The notes: generated by a model from the sequence alone, not told the origin. Positions 47,165 through 54,730 are shown, counted from the first letter of the stretch. The stretch is 64,000 bases of DNA from Epilithonimonas zeae (GCF_023278365.1 NZ_CP075338.1:434001-498000); one strand, 5' to 3'. A program made the numbers and translations.

Positions 47165-47836
47165 CTAAATACTTGAATTGTAATATCCGTTTTCTACACA
47201 AAATCGGGCAAGATCCAATTTGCTTTTAAGTCCCAGTTTTTCAGTCAATCTATTAATATAAGTATCAATTGTTCTTGTGCTTAAGCTTATTCGGTCGCCG
47301 ATTTCTTTATTGCTGAATCCTTCATAGCACAGCTTAATGATATGAATCTCCGTAACGTTCAGTTCGTCTTGTTGTTTTTTCTGGCGATCCATGTAGCTTT
47401 TCACAACTTCTTCCTGCGACGCCCATTCTTTTTTATACTCCTCATAATCAGAATTTTTACTCAGAATACAATTTCTAAGAATATCTTTTATAATAATGCT
47501 GTTTTTTTGACAATAGAAAGTGTTAGGAATTTCGCTAAGAGTAGCGGCCATGTCATCCTGATAAGTTGTGGAGTAAGTAAGAATTGGAACATCCTTATTG
47601 TGTTGACGAATATATTTTATCGCTTCGATTCCGCTTAGGATTGGCATAAACAAGTTGATGATGAATACATCTTCTTGCTTTCTGTAAAGCCTGTTAATTA
47701 ATTCGTTACCATTATTACAATCATTAACAATAGAAAACAAAGGGTTTTCCAAAAGCATTTTAACCAAAAACTGCTTAAAATAGAAATCGTTTTCTGCGAT
47801 TGAAAAGCGTATCGCTTTTGTAGAAGTATTGTACAT
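47165..47836 (-). CDS. Atypical LuxR/NarL-type response regulator heading the tss operon
   Basis: 223 residues. The receiver domain (1-125) keeps the fold but lacks the phosphoacceptor: IINLFMPILSG has Asn61 where Asp is expected, and the acidic pair reads E-N-D at 15-17; Lys111 is retained. The C-terminal HTH_LuxR domain (about 155-215) has the pattern LNVTEIHIIKLCYEGFSNKE and LSTRTIDTYINRL. No histidine kinase is nearby. As first gene of the minus tss operon it is the best candidate for the local T6SS regulator, presumably phosphorylation-independent. Confidence 0.85.
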   Translation of the reverse strand: MYNTSTKAIRFSIAENDFYFKQFLVKMLLENPLFSIVNDCNNGNELINRLYRKQEDVFIINLFMPILSGIEAIKYIRQHNKDVPILTYSTTYQDDMAATLSEIPNTFYCQKNSIIIKDILRNCILSKNSDYEEYKKEWASQEEVVKSYMDRQKKQQDELNVTEIHIIKLCYEGFSNKEIGDRISLSTRTIDTYINRLTEKLGLKSKLDLARFCVENGYYNSSI

Positions 47837-48408
47837 ATTGAATATTCAGGGATTTTAGTTTTTAAAAAGGAGACCAAAAAGTTCAAAATATTTAAATCAA
47901 TCGATTTAATAAAAAGCTAAATCAGAAGAATATTCTGCTGGGAGGAATTTTCCTTTTTGCAGAGCAGCAAGAGGAAATGATAAAGTGATAAAGTAAGCTA
48001 TTCGATATAATCATTAAATAATTTTTAATAGAGTTTTACCCAAATTCTAAATCCGTTAATATTATTATTTGAAATAGTATCGAAAAATTAAACATCAAAT
48101 ATGTTGCCAATAAATTGTTAATAACTCAAATATGTTATGTATTGGTTAATTGTATTGTACTATTGTTGACTAATTAATATTTAGTTAAGATTATGTAAAA
48201 TACAGATATAATGGGAGTTTTGAAGTTATTTTGCTTCCTAAGTAGTGACTTATTTTTTTCTAAATATTATGCATAATGATTTTTTTAATATTCAAAAACC
48301 AGAATAGAGTGTTTAGAGCCTGTTTAAAATATGAATTTTAGGATTTAAAAAAATAAGTTTATATAGACACAGATTTATTTTATTAATTTTATCTGATACA
48401 ATTTTTAA
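47837..48408. other. AT-rich divergent intergenic region
   Basis: 572 bases between the response regulator (minus) and the MocR gene (plus). Very AT-rich with short repeats (CAAATATGTT twice, near 48089 and 48127). It must contain both promoters, but I cannot place a convincing pair of elements. No ORF or tRNA; the 13-bp T6SS operator is absent. Confidence 0.5.
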
Positions 48409-49824
48409 ATGGCAAGAGAAATTCTTTATCAGAAAATCGCAAAAATTATAGAAGAACAGATTCTTTCCGAAACCCTTCGGATTGGAGACAAATTACCTTC
48501 GATACGTTCGATACAAAAGAATTACAACGTTGGACTGAACACTGCGAAACAAGTATTTTTGGAGTTGGAAAGCAAATCGTTGGTAGAATCCCGACCAAGA
48601 TCTGGATATTACGTAAGCAGAACTTTTCAGAGAAAAATGGCGCTTCCTTCTGTTAGTGAACCAAGGCTTGCTAAGAAAGAAAATACTCCGGAAGAGTTAA
48701 CCCGAAAGGTTTTCGACTCACTTCAAGATAAAGATATTACAAGATTTTCATTAGGAATCCCAGATCAAAATTTGTTGCCGGTTGCCAAGTTAAATAAAGG
48801 GATTGTAAGAGCAATGCGAAGTCTTCCTGAAAGCGGAACCGAAATAGAGCCTGCACAAGGAAGCATTAATCTTCGCAGAAATATTGCCAAATGGTCGTTG
48901 GTTCTAGAAGGGAAGTTGACGGAAGATGATATTGTCACAACACATGGAACAATGAGTGCCATTTATTACTGTCTGCTTGCAGTTACAAAGCCCGGTGATA
49001 CCATTGCTACAGAAAGTCCGATGTATTTTGGGATTTTACAGTTAGCAAAATCGATGGGGTTGAATGTTATTGAACTTCCGACACATCCTGTCACCGGAGT
49101 CGATTTGGATGCTCTGAAAAAAAATATTCATAAAATTAATGCTTGCTGTTTTGTAACCAATTTCAGTAATCCTTTGGGAAGCCTGATGCCGGATGAAAAT
49201 AAAAAATTGCTTGTAGAGTTGCTGACTTACCACAATATCCCTTTGATCGAAGATGATTTGTTGGGAAACCTTTTCTTTGGAAATTCTCGCCCAAAGCCTT
49301 GTAAAGTATATGATGAGGCAGGAATTGTGATGTGGTGTGGCGGAGTTTCCAAGACTTTGTCTCCCGGTTATCGTGTAGGCTGGGTTGCTCCGGGAAAATT
49401 TAAAGAAAAAATTATTTGGCAGAAATTGGTACAGACCGTTTCAATGCCTTCACTGTTTCAGGAAGTGATTGCTGATTTTATGGAGTTTGGAAGATACGAT
49501 CATCATTTGAGAGGCTTGCGACAGACTTTACATACTAATTGTCTGAAATTTCAGCGAACTATTGAAGATTATTTTCCGGAAAATACAAAAATTTCTCAGC
49601 CTCAAGGTGGTTTCTTTCTTTGGCTTGAGCTGGATGGAAAAATGGATACTTCTGAGCTTTATGAGATTGCTATGGCGCAGAAAATCAGCTTTGCGCCAGG
49701 AAGATTATTCACTCAGCACAATCAGTTTAATAATTGTATGAGGCTAAGTTTTGCATTGAATTGGAATGAAAAAGTTGAATCAGATTTAATCAAATTAGGA
49801 AATATTATTAAACAGAATTTCTAA
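48409..49824 (+). CDS. MocR/GntR-type regulator with aminotransferase domain
   Basis: 471 residues. An N-terminal GntR winged helix (KIIEEQILSETLRIGDKLPS, then VGLNTAKQVFLELESKSLVE) is fused to a fold-type-I aminotransferase domain with the PLP lysine in GGVSKTLSPGYRVGW near residue 315. MocR-type proteins control vitamin B6, amino-acid or drug-export genes using PLP as cofactor. The EamA-type exporter 83 bases downstream on the same strand is a likely partner or target. Confidence 0.92.
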   Translation: MAREILYQKIAKIIEEQILSETLRIGDKLPSIRSIQKNYNVGLNTAKQVFLELESKSLVESRPRSGYYVSRTFQRKMALPSVSEPRLAKKENTPEELTRKVFDSLQDKDITRFSLGIPDQNLLPVAKLNKGIVRAMRSLPESGTEIEPAQGSINLRRNIAKWSLVLEGKLTEDDIVTTHGTMSAIYYCLLAVTKPGDTIATESPMYFGILQLAKSMGLNVIELPTHPVTGVDLDALKKNIHKINACCFVTNFSNPLGSLMPDENKKLLVELLTYHNIPLIEDDLLGNLFFGNSRPKPCKVYDEAGIVMWCGGVSKTLSPGYRVGWVAPGKFKEKIIWQKLVQTVSMPSLFQEVIADFMEFGRYDHHLRGLRQTLHTNCLKFQRTIEDYFPENTKISQPQGGFFLWLELDGKMDTSELYEIAMAQKISFAPGRLFTQHNQFNNCMRLSFALNWNEKVESDLIKLGNIIKQNF

Positions 49825-49907
49825 AATCTGTATCCATAAAAATATTAAAAACTATGTCTGTGTTCATTCGGAAATTGTAAGGAGATTTGTTCTTATAATT
49901 TTTACTA

Positions 49908-50816
49908 ATGTCAACTTCAACCAATCTTACAACAAAACATCTGCTTTTAGCTTTACTTACTGTTTTTATCTGGGGAACCAACTTTATTGCAATCTATATT
50001 GGGCTAAAAGAATTTCCGCCATTCTTATTGTGTGCTGCAAGATTTGGATTGGCAGCCTTCCCTTGGATTTTTATTTTACCGAGACCTAAAGCGTCTTTCA
50101 AATTGATTTTAGGCTTCGGAGTTTTTAATTTTGCGATGCAATTTGGATTGATGTTTACAGGAATTCATTTAGGATTATCTCCCGGATTATCATCATTGGT
50201 CTTACAAGTCCAGGTCTTTTTCTCAATGGCTTTAGCCTATATGTTTTTCCGTGAAAAACCAAGTTTATTCAAAATAATAGGTTCTTTGATTTCATTTATA
50301 GGAATTGGTATTGTAGCATCTCATATCAATGGTTCAGCAACTTTGATCGGATTGATTCTTACATTATTTGCTGCTTTATCTTGGGCTTTTGGGAATATAT
50401 ATACTAAGAAAATCAATTCAGATTCTCCGCTTTCATTAGTCGTTTGGGGTAATCTTGTGGCATTTCCGTTTATGATGATTTTATCATTTATTTTTGAAGG
50501 ACCAACTGTGATTATAGATTCGGTACAAAATGTTTCCTGGCCAACTATTGCTGCTGTTTTCTATATCGTTTACCTTTCCACGCATTTAGGATACGGACTC
50601 TGGGGTTATTTGATTAAAACTTATTCTACTTCTGCTGTAGTTCCTTTTACTTTATTGGTGCCTGTGGTTGGTTTTATTACTTCGGCTTTAGTGTTGAATG
50701 AAGAATTGACTTCCTGGAAAATCATTGCATCATTATTTATTATGGGAGGATTGGTTTTTAATTTATTTGAAAAGAGCATTCGAAAAATCTTAAATAAAAT
50801 TACGAGAAAGGGATAA
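49908..50816 (+). CDS. EamA (DMT superfamily) transporter
   Basis: 302 residues with about ten membrane helices forming two EamA repeats. The first repeat opens LLALLTVFIWGTNFIAIYIG and the second LFAALSWAFGNIYTKKI. Proteins of this group export amino acids or related metabolites. Directly downstream of the MocR gene, suggesting an export pair, possibly EamA regulated by MocR. Confidence 0.92.
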   Translation: MSTSTNLTTKHLLLALLTVFIWGTNFIAIYIGLKEFPPFLLCAARFGLAAFPWIFILPRPKASFKLILGFGVFNFAMQFGLMFTGIHLGLSPGLSSLVLQVQVFFSMALAYMFFREKPSLFKIIGSLISFIGIGIVASHINGSATLIGLILTLFAALSWAFGNIYTKKINSDSPLSLVVWGNLVAFPFMMILSFIFEGPTVIIDSVQNVSWPTIAAVFYIVYLSTHLGYGLWGYLIKTYSTSAVVPFTLLVPVVGFITSALVLNEELTSWKIIASLFIMGGLVFNLFEKSIRKILNKITRKG

Positions 50817-50883
50817 AACTAGAAAAACTGGTTTGTAAACTAATTCTGAATCTATTCCAAAACATTGAAATTACAACGTTTCA

Positions 50884-50913
50884 TTTGCGTATAAACAGAA
50901 TTATTTATCTTTG
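50884..50913 (+). promoter_or_regulatory. Consensus promoter of the first short ORF
   Basis: TTTG at 50884-50887 and TATCTTTG at 50906-50913, 18-base spacer: a textbook Bacteroidota -33/-7 pair. The transcript should start near 50920, so the ORF at 50927 would be nearly leaderless. Confidence 0.75.
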
Positions 50914-50926
50914 CGCTAGTAAAATT

Positions 50927-51055
50927 ATGACAATACAAAGAGCACATATCAATGCAAATCTATGCGATAGCCCTTCAACAAAGGGACTATTCGGATATGA
51001 ATGGGTGATGTGGAATGAGGCAAAATGTGCTTGGTTTGAAAATTATTTACTTTAA
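50927..51055 (+). CDS. Short ORF, 42 aa, between promoter and terminator
   Basis: MTIQRAHINANLCDSPSTKG and 22 more residues, rich in Trp/Tyr/Phe (EWVMWNEAKCAWFENYLL). A consensus promoter lies just upstream and an intrinsic terminator 30 bases downstream, so a short transcript is made. It may be a peptide, a leader, or a non-coding RNA: a 7-bp complement (AGCACAT/ATGTGCT, near 50940 and 51024) could pair its ends. A weakly similar ORF follows at 51441. Confidence 0.45.
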   Translation: MTIQRAHINANLCDSPSTKGLFGYEWVMWNEAKCAWFENYLL

Positions 51056-51085
51056 AACCGTAAAAATTTAATCAAAATACAATCT

Positions 51086-51115
51086 AAACGCCTCGATAAT
51101 CGGGGCGTTTTTTGT
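51086..51115 (+). terminator. Terminator of the first short ORF
   Basis: An 11-bp stem AACGCCTCGAT/ATCGGGGCGTT with one G-T pair, followed by TTTTTGTGTTTTT. Confidence 0.85.
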
Positions 51116-51340
51116 GTTTTTAGAGTGGAAATTATTTAGAATGAAAAAAAATAACCATAAAAGTGAAAATAATTTAATTAAAGATGAACAACTAATTAGA
51201 AAATAAGACGTGATAGAAAAACCAATGAGAGACAGTCATTTAGGTAAAATAGATATCTGTAAAATATTACGGACAGGATTTCCTTGTTTTTAATTTAATG
51301 TATAATTGATTGGTAATCAGTAATTTAATTCGAAAATAAA
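51116..51340. other. Spacer with possible gene remnant
   Basis: No solid gene. One frame reads MKKNNHKSENNLIKDEQLIRK (21 codons from 51141), a stop, and then in the same frame VIEKPMRDSHLGKIDICKIL onward to about 51280; this could be a small decayed gene or chance. Confidence 0.25.
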
Positions 51341-51372
51341 TTTGCGGATTCGAAAAAATCATATTTACTTTG
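51341..51372 (+). promoter_or_regulatory. Promoter of second short ORF and tRNA array
   Basis: TTTG at 51341-51344 and TTACTTTG at 51365-51372, 20-base spacer; the -7 element differs from consensus at one position. It could drive the short ORF and, by read-through, the tRNA-like array. Confidence 0.6.
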
Positions 51373-51440
51373 CAACCGAAAATTGAAAGCAACAAGTTTT
51401 CAATCTTTAAAAAAAGATATTTTAAAACAACAAGAATATA

Positions 51441-51566
51441 ATGAAACAATTACATCACATAGCTAATCAATATTCAAGACTGCTCGGAGAAGAGCCGAAA
51501 GGATTGCTATGTATTCTTGGGAGTGAATTGGTGTATAAAAGGTGCTTATATAAATGGGTCAGCTAA
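51441..51566 (+). CDS. Short ORF, 41 aa, upstream of tRNA array
   Basis: Begins MKQLHHIANQYSRLLGEEPK and ends YKRCLYKWVS. Like the ORF at 50927 it lies between a promoter and a terminator; both contain KGL followed later by a Cys and several aromatic residues, and the DNA is loosely similar over about 60 bases. The terminator ends 2 bases before tRNA-His, so the ORF could act as a leader for the array. Coding status is unproven. Confidence 0.4.
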   Translation: MKQLHHIANQYSRLLGEEPKGLLCILGSELVYKRCLYKWVS

Positions 51567-51590
51567 TAAACTGACACGTCAAAAAAATAT

Positions 51591-51622
51591 AAAAGCGCCT
51601 CCCAAAAAGAGGCGTTTTTTTT
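51591..51622 (+). terminator. Terminator abutting the tRNA array
   Basis: Stem CGCCTC/GAGGCG with a 7-base loop and eight T (51615-51622). Transcription of the array from the upstream promoter would need read-through or control at this hairpin. Confidence 0.8.
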
Positions 51623-51624
51623 AT

Positions 51625-51696
51625 GGTTTCTTTAGCTTATTTGGTAAAGCATCGGTTTGTGGCACCGAAGAACAGGGTTCGATTCCCGAAGAAACC
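51625..51696 (+). tRNA. tRNA-His(GTG)-like, defective T stem
   Basis: G-1 opposite C73 is present, the hallmark of tRNA-His. Acceptor GTTTCTT/AAGAAAC, U8-A9, D arm GCTT/AAGC with GG in the loop, anticodon stem TCGGT/ACCGA with GTG at 51659-51661. The T arm reads CAGGG-TTCGATT-CCCG: only three G-C pairs form and one base of the 3' strand is missing. Identity elements are kept while the fold is weakened. Confidence 0.75.
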
Positions 51697-51703
51697 CAAA
51701 GTT

Positions 51704-51777
51704 AATCTCATAGCTCAAAAGGTTAGAGCATCGACCTGATACGTCGAAGGTTGAAAGTTCGATTCTTTCTGAGATTA
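51704..51777 (+). tRNA. tRNA-Ile(GAT)
   Basis: A complete cloverleaf: acceptor AATCTCA/TGAGATT, D stem GCTC/GAGC, anticodon stem TCGAC/GTCGA with GAT at 51738-51740, variable AGGTT, T stem GAAAG/CTTTC with TTCGATT loop, discriminator A. No CCA encoded. It lies outside any rRNA operon, unlike the usual Ile(GAT) gene. Confidence 0.88.
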
Positions 51778-51782
51778 CAAAA

Positions 51783-51840
51783 GATTCACGGAAAAAATTT
51801 GGCTCCGACTGTCTCTCGGAAAAGAATTTTGAAGTGAGTC
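51783..51840 (+). ncRNA. Structured spacer hairpin between tRNA-Ile and tRNA-Pro
   Basis: Nested pairings: GATTCAC/GTGAGTC (one G-T), AAAATT/AATTTT inside it, and CCGA/TCGG with loop CTGTCTC at the centre. It may be a processing hairpin or a small RNA; less regular than the two hairpins further down. Confidence 0.4.
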
Positions 51841-51846
51841 TGAAAA

Positions 51847-51918
51847 CTGGAAAGATAACGGTGGTTGTTTACCCGCCTTGGACGCGGGAGGTCATAGGTT
51901 CGAATCCTATTTTCCAGA
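51847..51918 (+). tRNA. tRNA-Pro(TGG)-like, lacks U8
   Basis: Acceptor CTGGAAA/TTTCCAG, anticodon stem CCCGC/GCGGG with TGG at 51879-51881, T stem ATAGG/CCTAT with TTCGAAT loop. Position 8 is G instead of the near-invariant U and the D stem (TAAC/GTTT) has only three pairs. Discriminator A. Confidence 0.78.
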
Positions 51919-51923
51919 CAATT

Positions 51924-51995
51924 GCTCCATTCGTCTAACGGTTAGGACGTCTGCCTTTCGAGCAGGGAACAAGGGTTCGATTCCCTTATGGAGTA
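51924..51995 (+). tRNA. tRNA-Glu(TTC)
   Basis: Acceptor GCTCCAT/ATGGAGT with a G1-U72 wobble, D loop TAACGGTTAG, anticodon TTC at 51957-51959, T stem AAGGG/CCCTT with TTCGATT loop, discriminator A. The fold is complete; only the first pair is unusual. Confidence 0.85.
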
Positions 51996-52028
51996 CAATT
52001 AATTAATGTTAATTGTTTCAAAGAGAGA

Positions 52029-52097
52029 AAGAAAAGGTTTGTCAAGAGCAGGAGTTCTTTAAACAAAACACAAATTACAATAGACAGACTTTTTCTT
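52029..52097 (+). ncRNA. Long-hairpin RNA, copy 1
   Basis: A 15-bp stem AAGAAAAGGTTTGTC/GACAGACTTTTTCTT (two G-T pairs) closes a 39-base loop. The 5' loop sequence AGCAGGAGTTCTT recurs in copy 2 (CGCAGAAGTTCTT) and the 3' side AAATTA precedes GACAG in both. A repeated structured RNA between tRNA genes; it may be distantly related to the Y-like family downstream (TGTC then CAGAGTTACTT). Confidence 0.6.
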
Positions 52098-52160
52098 AAC
52101 TCGAAATTAAAATATAATTGAGAAATCTATTATCGTTCATCGATTATCATTTATAAAACT

Positions 52161-52242
52161 GATGGTTCGCCGAAGTGGGAGAGTCGGGACAGTCTGCAAC
52201 ACCGTTGTGAAAACTGAGTGGGTTCGAATCCCATAGCCATCT
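52161..52242 (+). tRNA. tRNA-Cys(GCA)-like with enlarged variable region
   Basis: Acceptor GATGGTT/AGCCATC (one wobble), D stem CCGA/TCGG, anticodon GCA at 52196-52198 in stem ACAGT/ACCGT (one A-C mismatch), T stem GTGGG/CCCAT with TTCGAAT loop, and U73, an identity element of tRNA-Cys. The variable region is about 12 bases rather than 4-5, and position 8 is C instead of U. Doubtful as a working tRNA. Confidence 0.65.
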
Positions 52243-52268
52243 CAAATAACTAAAATGAGATTAGTTCC

Positions 52269-52343
52269 GAAGAAAAAAAAGTTTGTCGAGCGCAGAAGTT
52301 CTTACATCATACCAAAAATTAAAGACAGGCTTTGTTTTTCTTC
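52269..52343 (+). ncRNA. Long-hairpin RNA, copy 2
   Basis: A 19-bp stem: 52269-52287 pairs with 52324-52343, ending ...AGTTTGTC/GACAGGCT..., with one bulged base and two G-T pairs, closing a 36-base loop. Shares GTTTGTC, GCAG-AGTTCTT and AAATTA-A-GACAG with copy 1 while the lower stem differs, so structure rather than sequence is kept. Confidence 0.6.
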
Positions 52344-52384
52344 AAAAAAATAGTTGGATAAAATTATTTATCAACTTTCAATAT

Positions 52385-52458
52385 GTGGAGGTGGCGGAAC
52401 TGGCAGACGCACTTGATTTAGGCTCAAGAAATTGAGGGTTCGACTCCCTCTCTCCGTA
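52385..52458 (+). tRNA. tRNA-Leu(TAG)-like without long variable arm
   Basis: Acceptor GTGGAGG/TCTCCGT with three wobble pairs, TGGCGGAACTGGCAGACGC D arm typical of tRNA-Leu, anticodon stem CTTGA/TCAAG with TAG at 52419-52421, T stem GAGGG/CCCTC. The variable region is only AAATT, whereas all bacterial tRNA-Leu have a long variable arm. Either a shortened tRNA or a mimic. Confidence 0.7.
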
Positions 52459-52538
52459 CAATTTTGTTGAAATAGAAAATAATAATTAAAAATTTAAATT
52501 TAAAATTAAACAAAAACAAATTCAAAAAATGTAGAAAA

Positions 52539-53024
52539 ATGGAAACGCAACAACAAAAATGGCAGAATATGAATGGAAAAATCTTCCGAAATTCTATCAC
52601 CAATTTGGTAGAAGAAGCCATCATCCGCGAACTAGCCAACGGACACCGACTGAAAGTTTGTGTGGGTTCAGATTCCCACGTTTACGGCGATACAATCAGT
52701 TATGCAACGGCAGTCGTTGTTATTCGTGAGGGAAAAGGAGCGTTTACATTTATCAGAAAACAAAGAGAGTTTCAAACAATCAGTATCAAAGAACGAATGC
52801 TGAACGAGGTTAACAAATCTGTAGAAATCGCTTATGCAATCTGTTCTATTTTGGAAACTTATAATGTGGAAATGGAAGTTCACGCCGATATCAATACGGA
52901 TCCGGATTTCAAATCCAATATCGCTTTGAAAGATGCAATGGGCTACATTTTGGGAATGGGCTACACTTTTAAGGCAAAACCATTTGCATTCGCAAGTTCC
53001 AACTGTGCTGATATGATGGTGTAA
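52539..53024 (+). CDS. RNase H-like protein (DUF458/YkuK type)
   Basis: 161 residues with the acidic pattern of an RNase H-like fold: CVGSDSHVYGDTISYATAV (first Asp, beta hairpin), EVNKSVEIAYAI, VHADINTDPDFKSN (acidic residues) and a C-terminal ASSNCADMMV (last Asp). This fits the DUF458 family of predicted nucleases. It sits between the tRNA array and the Ro60 gene, so action on RNA, perhaps processing of the array or Y-like RNAs, is a reasonable inference. No experimental role is known to me. Confidence 0.78.
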   Translation: METQQQKWQNMNGKIFRNSITNLVEEAIIRELANGHRLKVCVGSDSHVYGDTISYATAVVVIREGKGAFTFIRKQREFQTISIKERMLNEVNKSVEIAYAICSILETYNVEMEVHADINTDPDFKSNIALKDAMGYILGMGYTFKAKPFAFASSNCADMMV

Positions 53025-53139
53025 ATAATTCAAAATATTTTTTTTCTACGCAAAAACATTGCGCACTAACGTTTTTAATTTGCATCAGAAATTAGAGAGG
53101 CGATAATCTTCCTAATGTTTAACTAAAAAAACAGTAATT

Positions 53140-54657
53140 ATGAAATTTAATTTTTTAAGAAAATCAAATAGAGTAGTAACCAACTACGAAGGTGCAAAAG
53201 CTTACACGATGACACCTGCAGAAGAATTGTACAGTGCTGTTGTTACAACAGGATTATCCAATACTTCTTATGAAAAAGGAAATGAGAGATTGACGAGAAT
53301 TCAGTCCTTAATCCAAAAAAACGACCCGGATTTCGTGGCGAAATTAGCAGTTTATGCAAGAAAAGATATGTATTTGCGTTCGATTCCGCTGGTTTTGACA
53401 ACCGAATTGGCAAAGCAGACTTCAGGTACAGACTTGGTAAGTAGAACCGTTGACGGTGTTATCCAAAGAGCGGATGAAATCACAGAATTGTTGGCATATT
53501 ACCAATTAGCAAACGAAAGAACAGATGCTAAAAAGTTGAACATGCTTTCAAAACAAATCCAGAAAGGTTTGGTAAAATCATTCAACAAATTTGATGAATA
53601 CCAATTCGCAAAATACAACAGAAAAGCGGAAGTAACTTTGAAAGATGCTTTGTTCCTGGTTCATCCAAAAGCAAAAGATGAAAATCAACAGGCTATCTTC
53701 AACAAAATTGTAAACGACTCGTTGGAAACACCTTACACTTGGGAAGTTGAACTTTCGGTTTTGGGTCAGACTAAATTTGCGGATGATGCGCAAAGAAAAT
53801 CAGCTTTCAAAAGCAAATGGGAAGAATTGATTTTCAGTAACAAATTGGGTTATATGGCGACATTAAGAAACCTTAGAAATATCTTGGAAGCCAACGTTTC
53901 TTCTGAAGCAATGTACAAAGTTTGCAATTATTTGTCGGATGAAAAAGCGGTTAGAAACTCAAAACAATTGCCATTCAGATTTTTGTCAGCGTACAGAGAA
54001 TTGAAAAACATTGATTCAAAGTACATCTCATCAATCTTGGAAGCATTGGAAGATGCAGTGATGGTGAGTGCAATAAACATCAAAGGTTTTGGTTTCGAAA
54101 CTTCGGTTGTGATTGCGGCAGACGTTTCCGGTTCTATGCAAAAACCGGTTTCTCCGAAGTCCAAAGTTTTGCTTTATGATATCGGTTTACTGATGGCGAT
54201 GATGTTACAGTCGCAATGCAAAAACGTGATTACGGGTATGTTTGGTGACATTTGGAAAAGAGTTCCGATGCCGAAAAATGGTATTCTGAGAAACGTAGAT
54301 GCTTTCTACAAAAGGGAAGGTGAAGTTGGTTATTCCACAAACGGTTATCTTGTGATTGAGGATTTAATCAGAAGAAACGAAAAAGTGGACAAAGTAATGT
54401 TGTTTACCGATACTCAATTGTGGAACAGCAATGTAACCAATGATTCTTTTGAATATTCCTGGAATCGATATAAAAAAATCAATCCAAATGCGAAATTGTA
54501 TATTTTTGATTTGGCCGGCTACGGAAAACAACCGTTGGATATCAGAAAAAATGATGTCTATCTTATCGCAGGCTGGTCCGACAAAATCTTCGATGTACTG
54601 AATGCTTTGGAAGACCGAAAATCTGCAGTAGAAATGATTAAAAAAGTAGTGCTGTAA
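53140..54657 (+). CDS. rsr: Ro60/Rsr homologue (TROVE domain)
   Basis: 505 residues. The TROVE domain (about 15-320) is a HEAT-like ring that in Ro60/Rsr binds misfolded RNA 3' ends and Y RNAs; visible motifs are FVAKLAVYARKDMYLRSIPL and GYMATLRNLRNILEANV. The C-terminal von Willebrand A domain has an intact MIDAS motif DVSGSM near residue 328 and MLFTDTQLWN. In Deinococcus Rsr tethers PNPase through a Y RNA; in Salmonella rsr sits with rtcBA and Yrl RNAs. Here no rtcB is within the window, but Y-like RNA candidates follow directly. Confidence 0.92.
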   Translation: MKFNFLRKSNRVVTNYEGAKAYTMTPAEELYSAVVTTGLSNTSYEKGNERLTRIQSLIQKNDPDFVAKLAVYARKDMYLRSIPLVLTTELAKQTSGTDLVSRTVDGVIQRADEITELLAYYQLANERTDAKKLNMLSKQIQKGLVKSFNKFDEYQFAKYNRKAEVTLKDALFLVHPKAKDENQQAIFNKIVNDSLETPYTWEVELSVLGQTKFADDAQRKSAFKSKWEELIFSNKLGYMATLRNLRNILEANVSSEAMYKVCNYLSDEKAVRNSKQLPFRFLSAYRELKNIDSKYISSILEALEDAVMVSAINIKGFGFETSVVIAADVSGSMQKPVSPKSKVLLYDIGLLMAMMLQSQCKNVITGMFGDIWKRVPMPKNGILRNVDAFYKREGEVGYSTNGYLVIEDLIRRNEKVDKVMLFTDTQLWNSNVTNDSFEYSWNRYKKINPNAKLYIFDLAGYGKQPLDIRKNDVYLIAGWSDKIFDVLNALEDRKSAVEMIKKVVL

Positions 54658-54730
54658 AAAGCACTGCTTTAATAATGATCAATTATAAGTGATAAATGAT
54701 GAATGATTTTATGCTGAATATTACTTTAGT

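Noticed and set aside
50940-51030. Possible tRNA or tmRNA from the AGCACAT/ATGTGCT complement
   Set aside because: No T arm with TTCG loop, no D arm with GG and no tmRNA tag frame; the pairing alone is insufficient.
53140-54657. Telomerase-associated TEP1-like protein
   Set aside because: TROVE also occurs in TEP1, but size, the vWA domain and adjacent Y-like RNAs fit bacterial Rsr.
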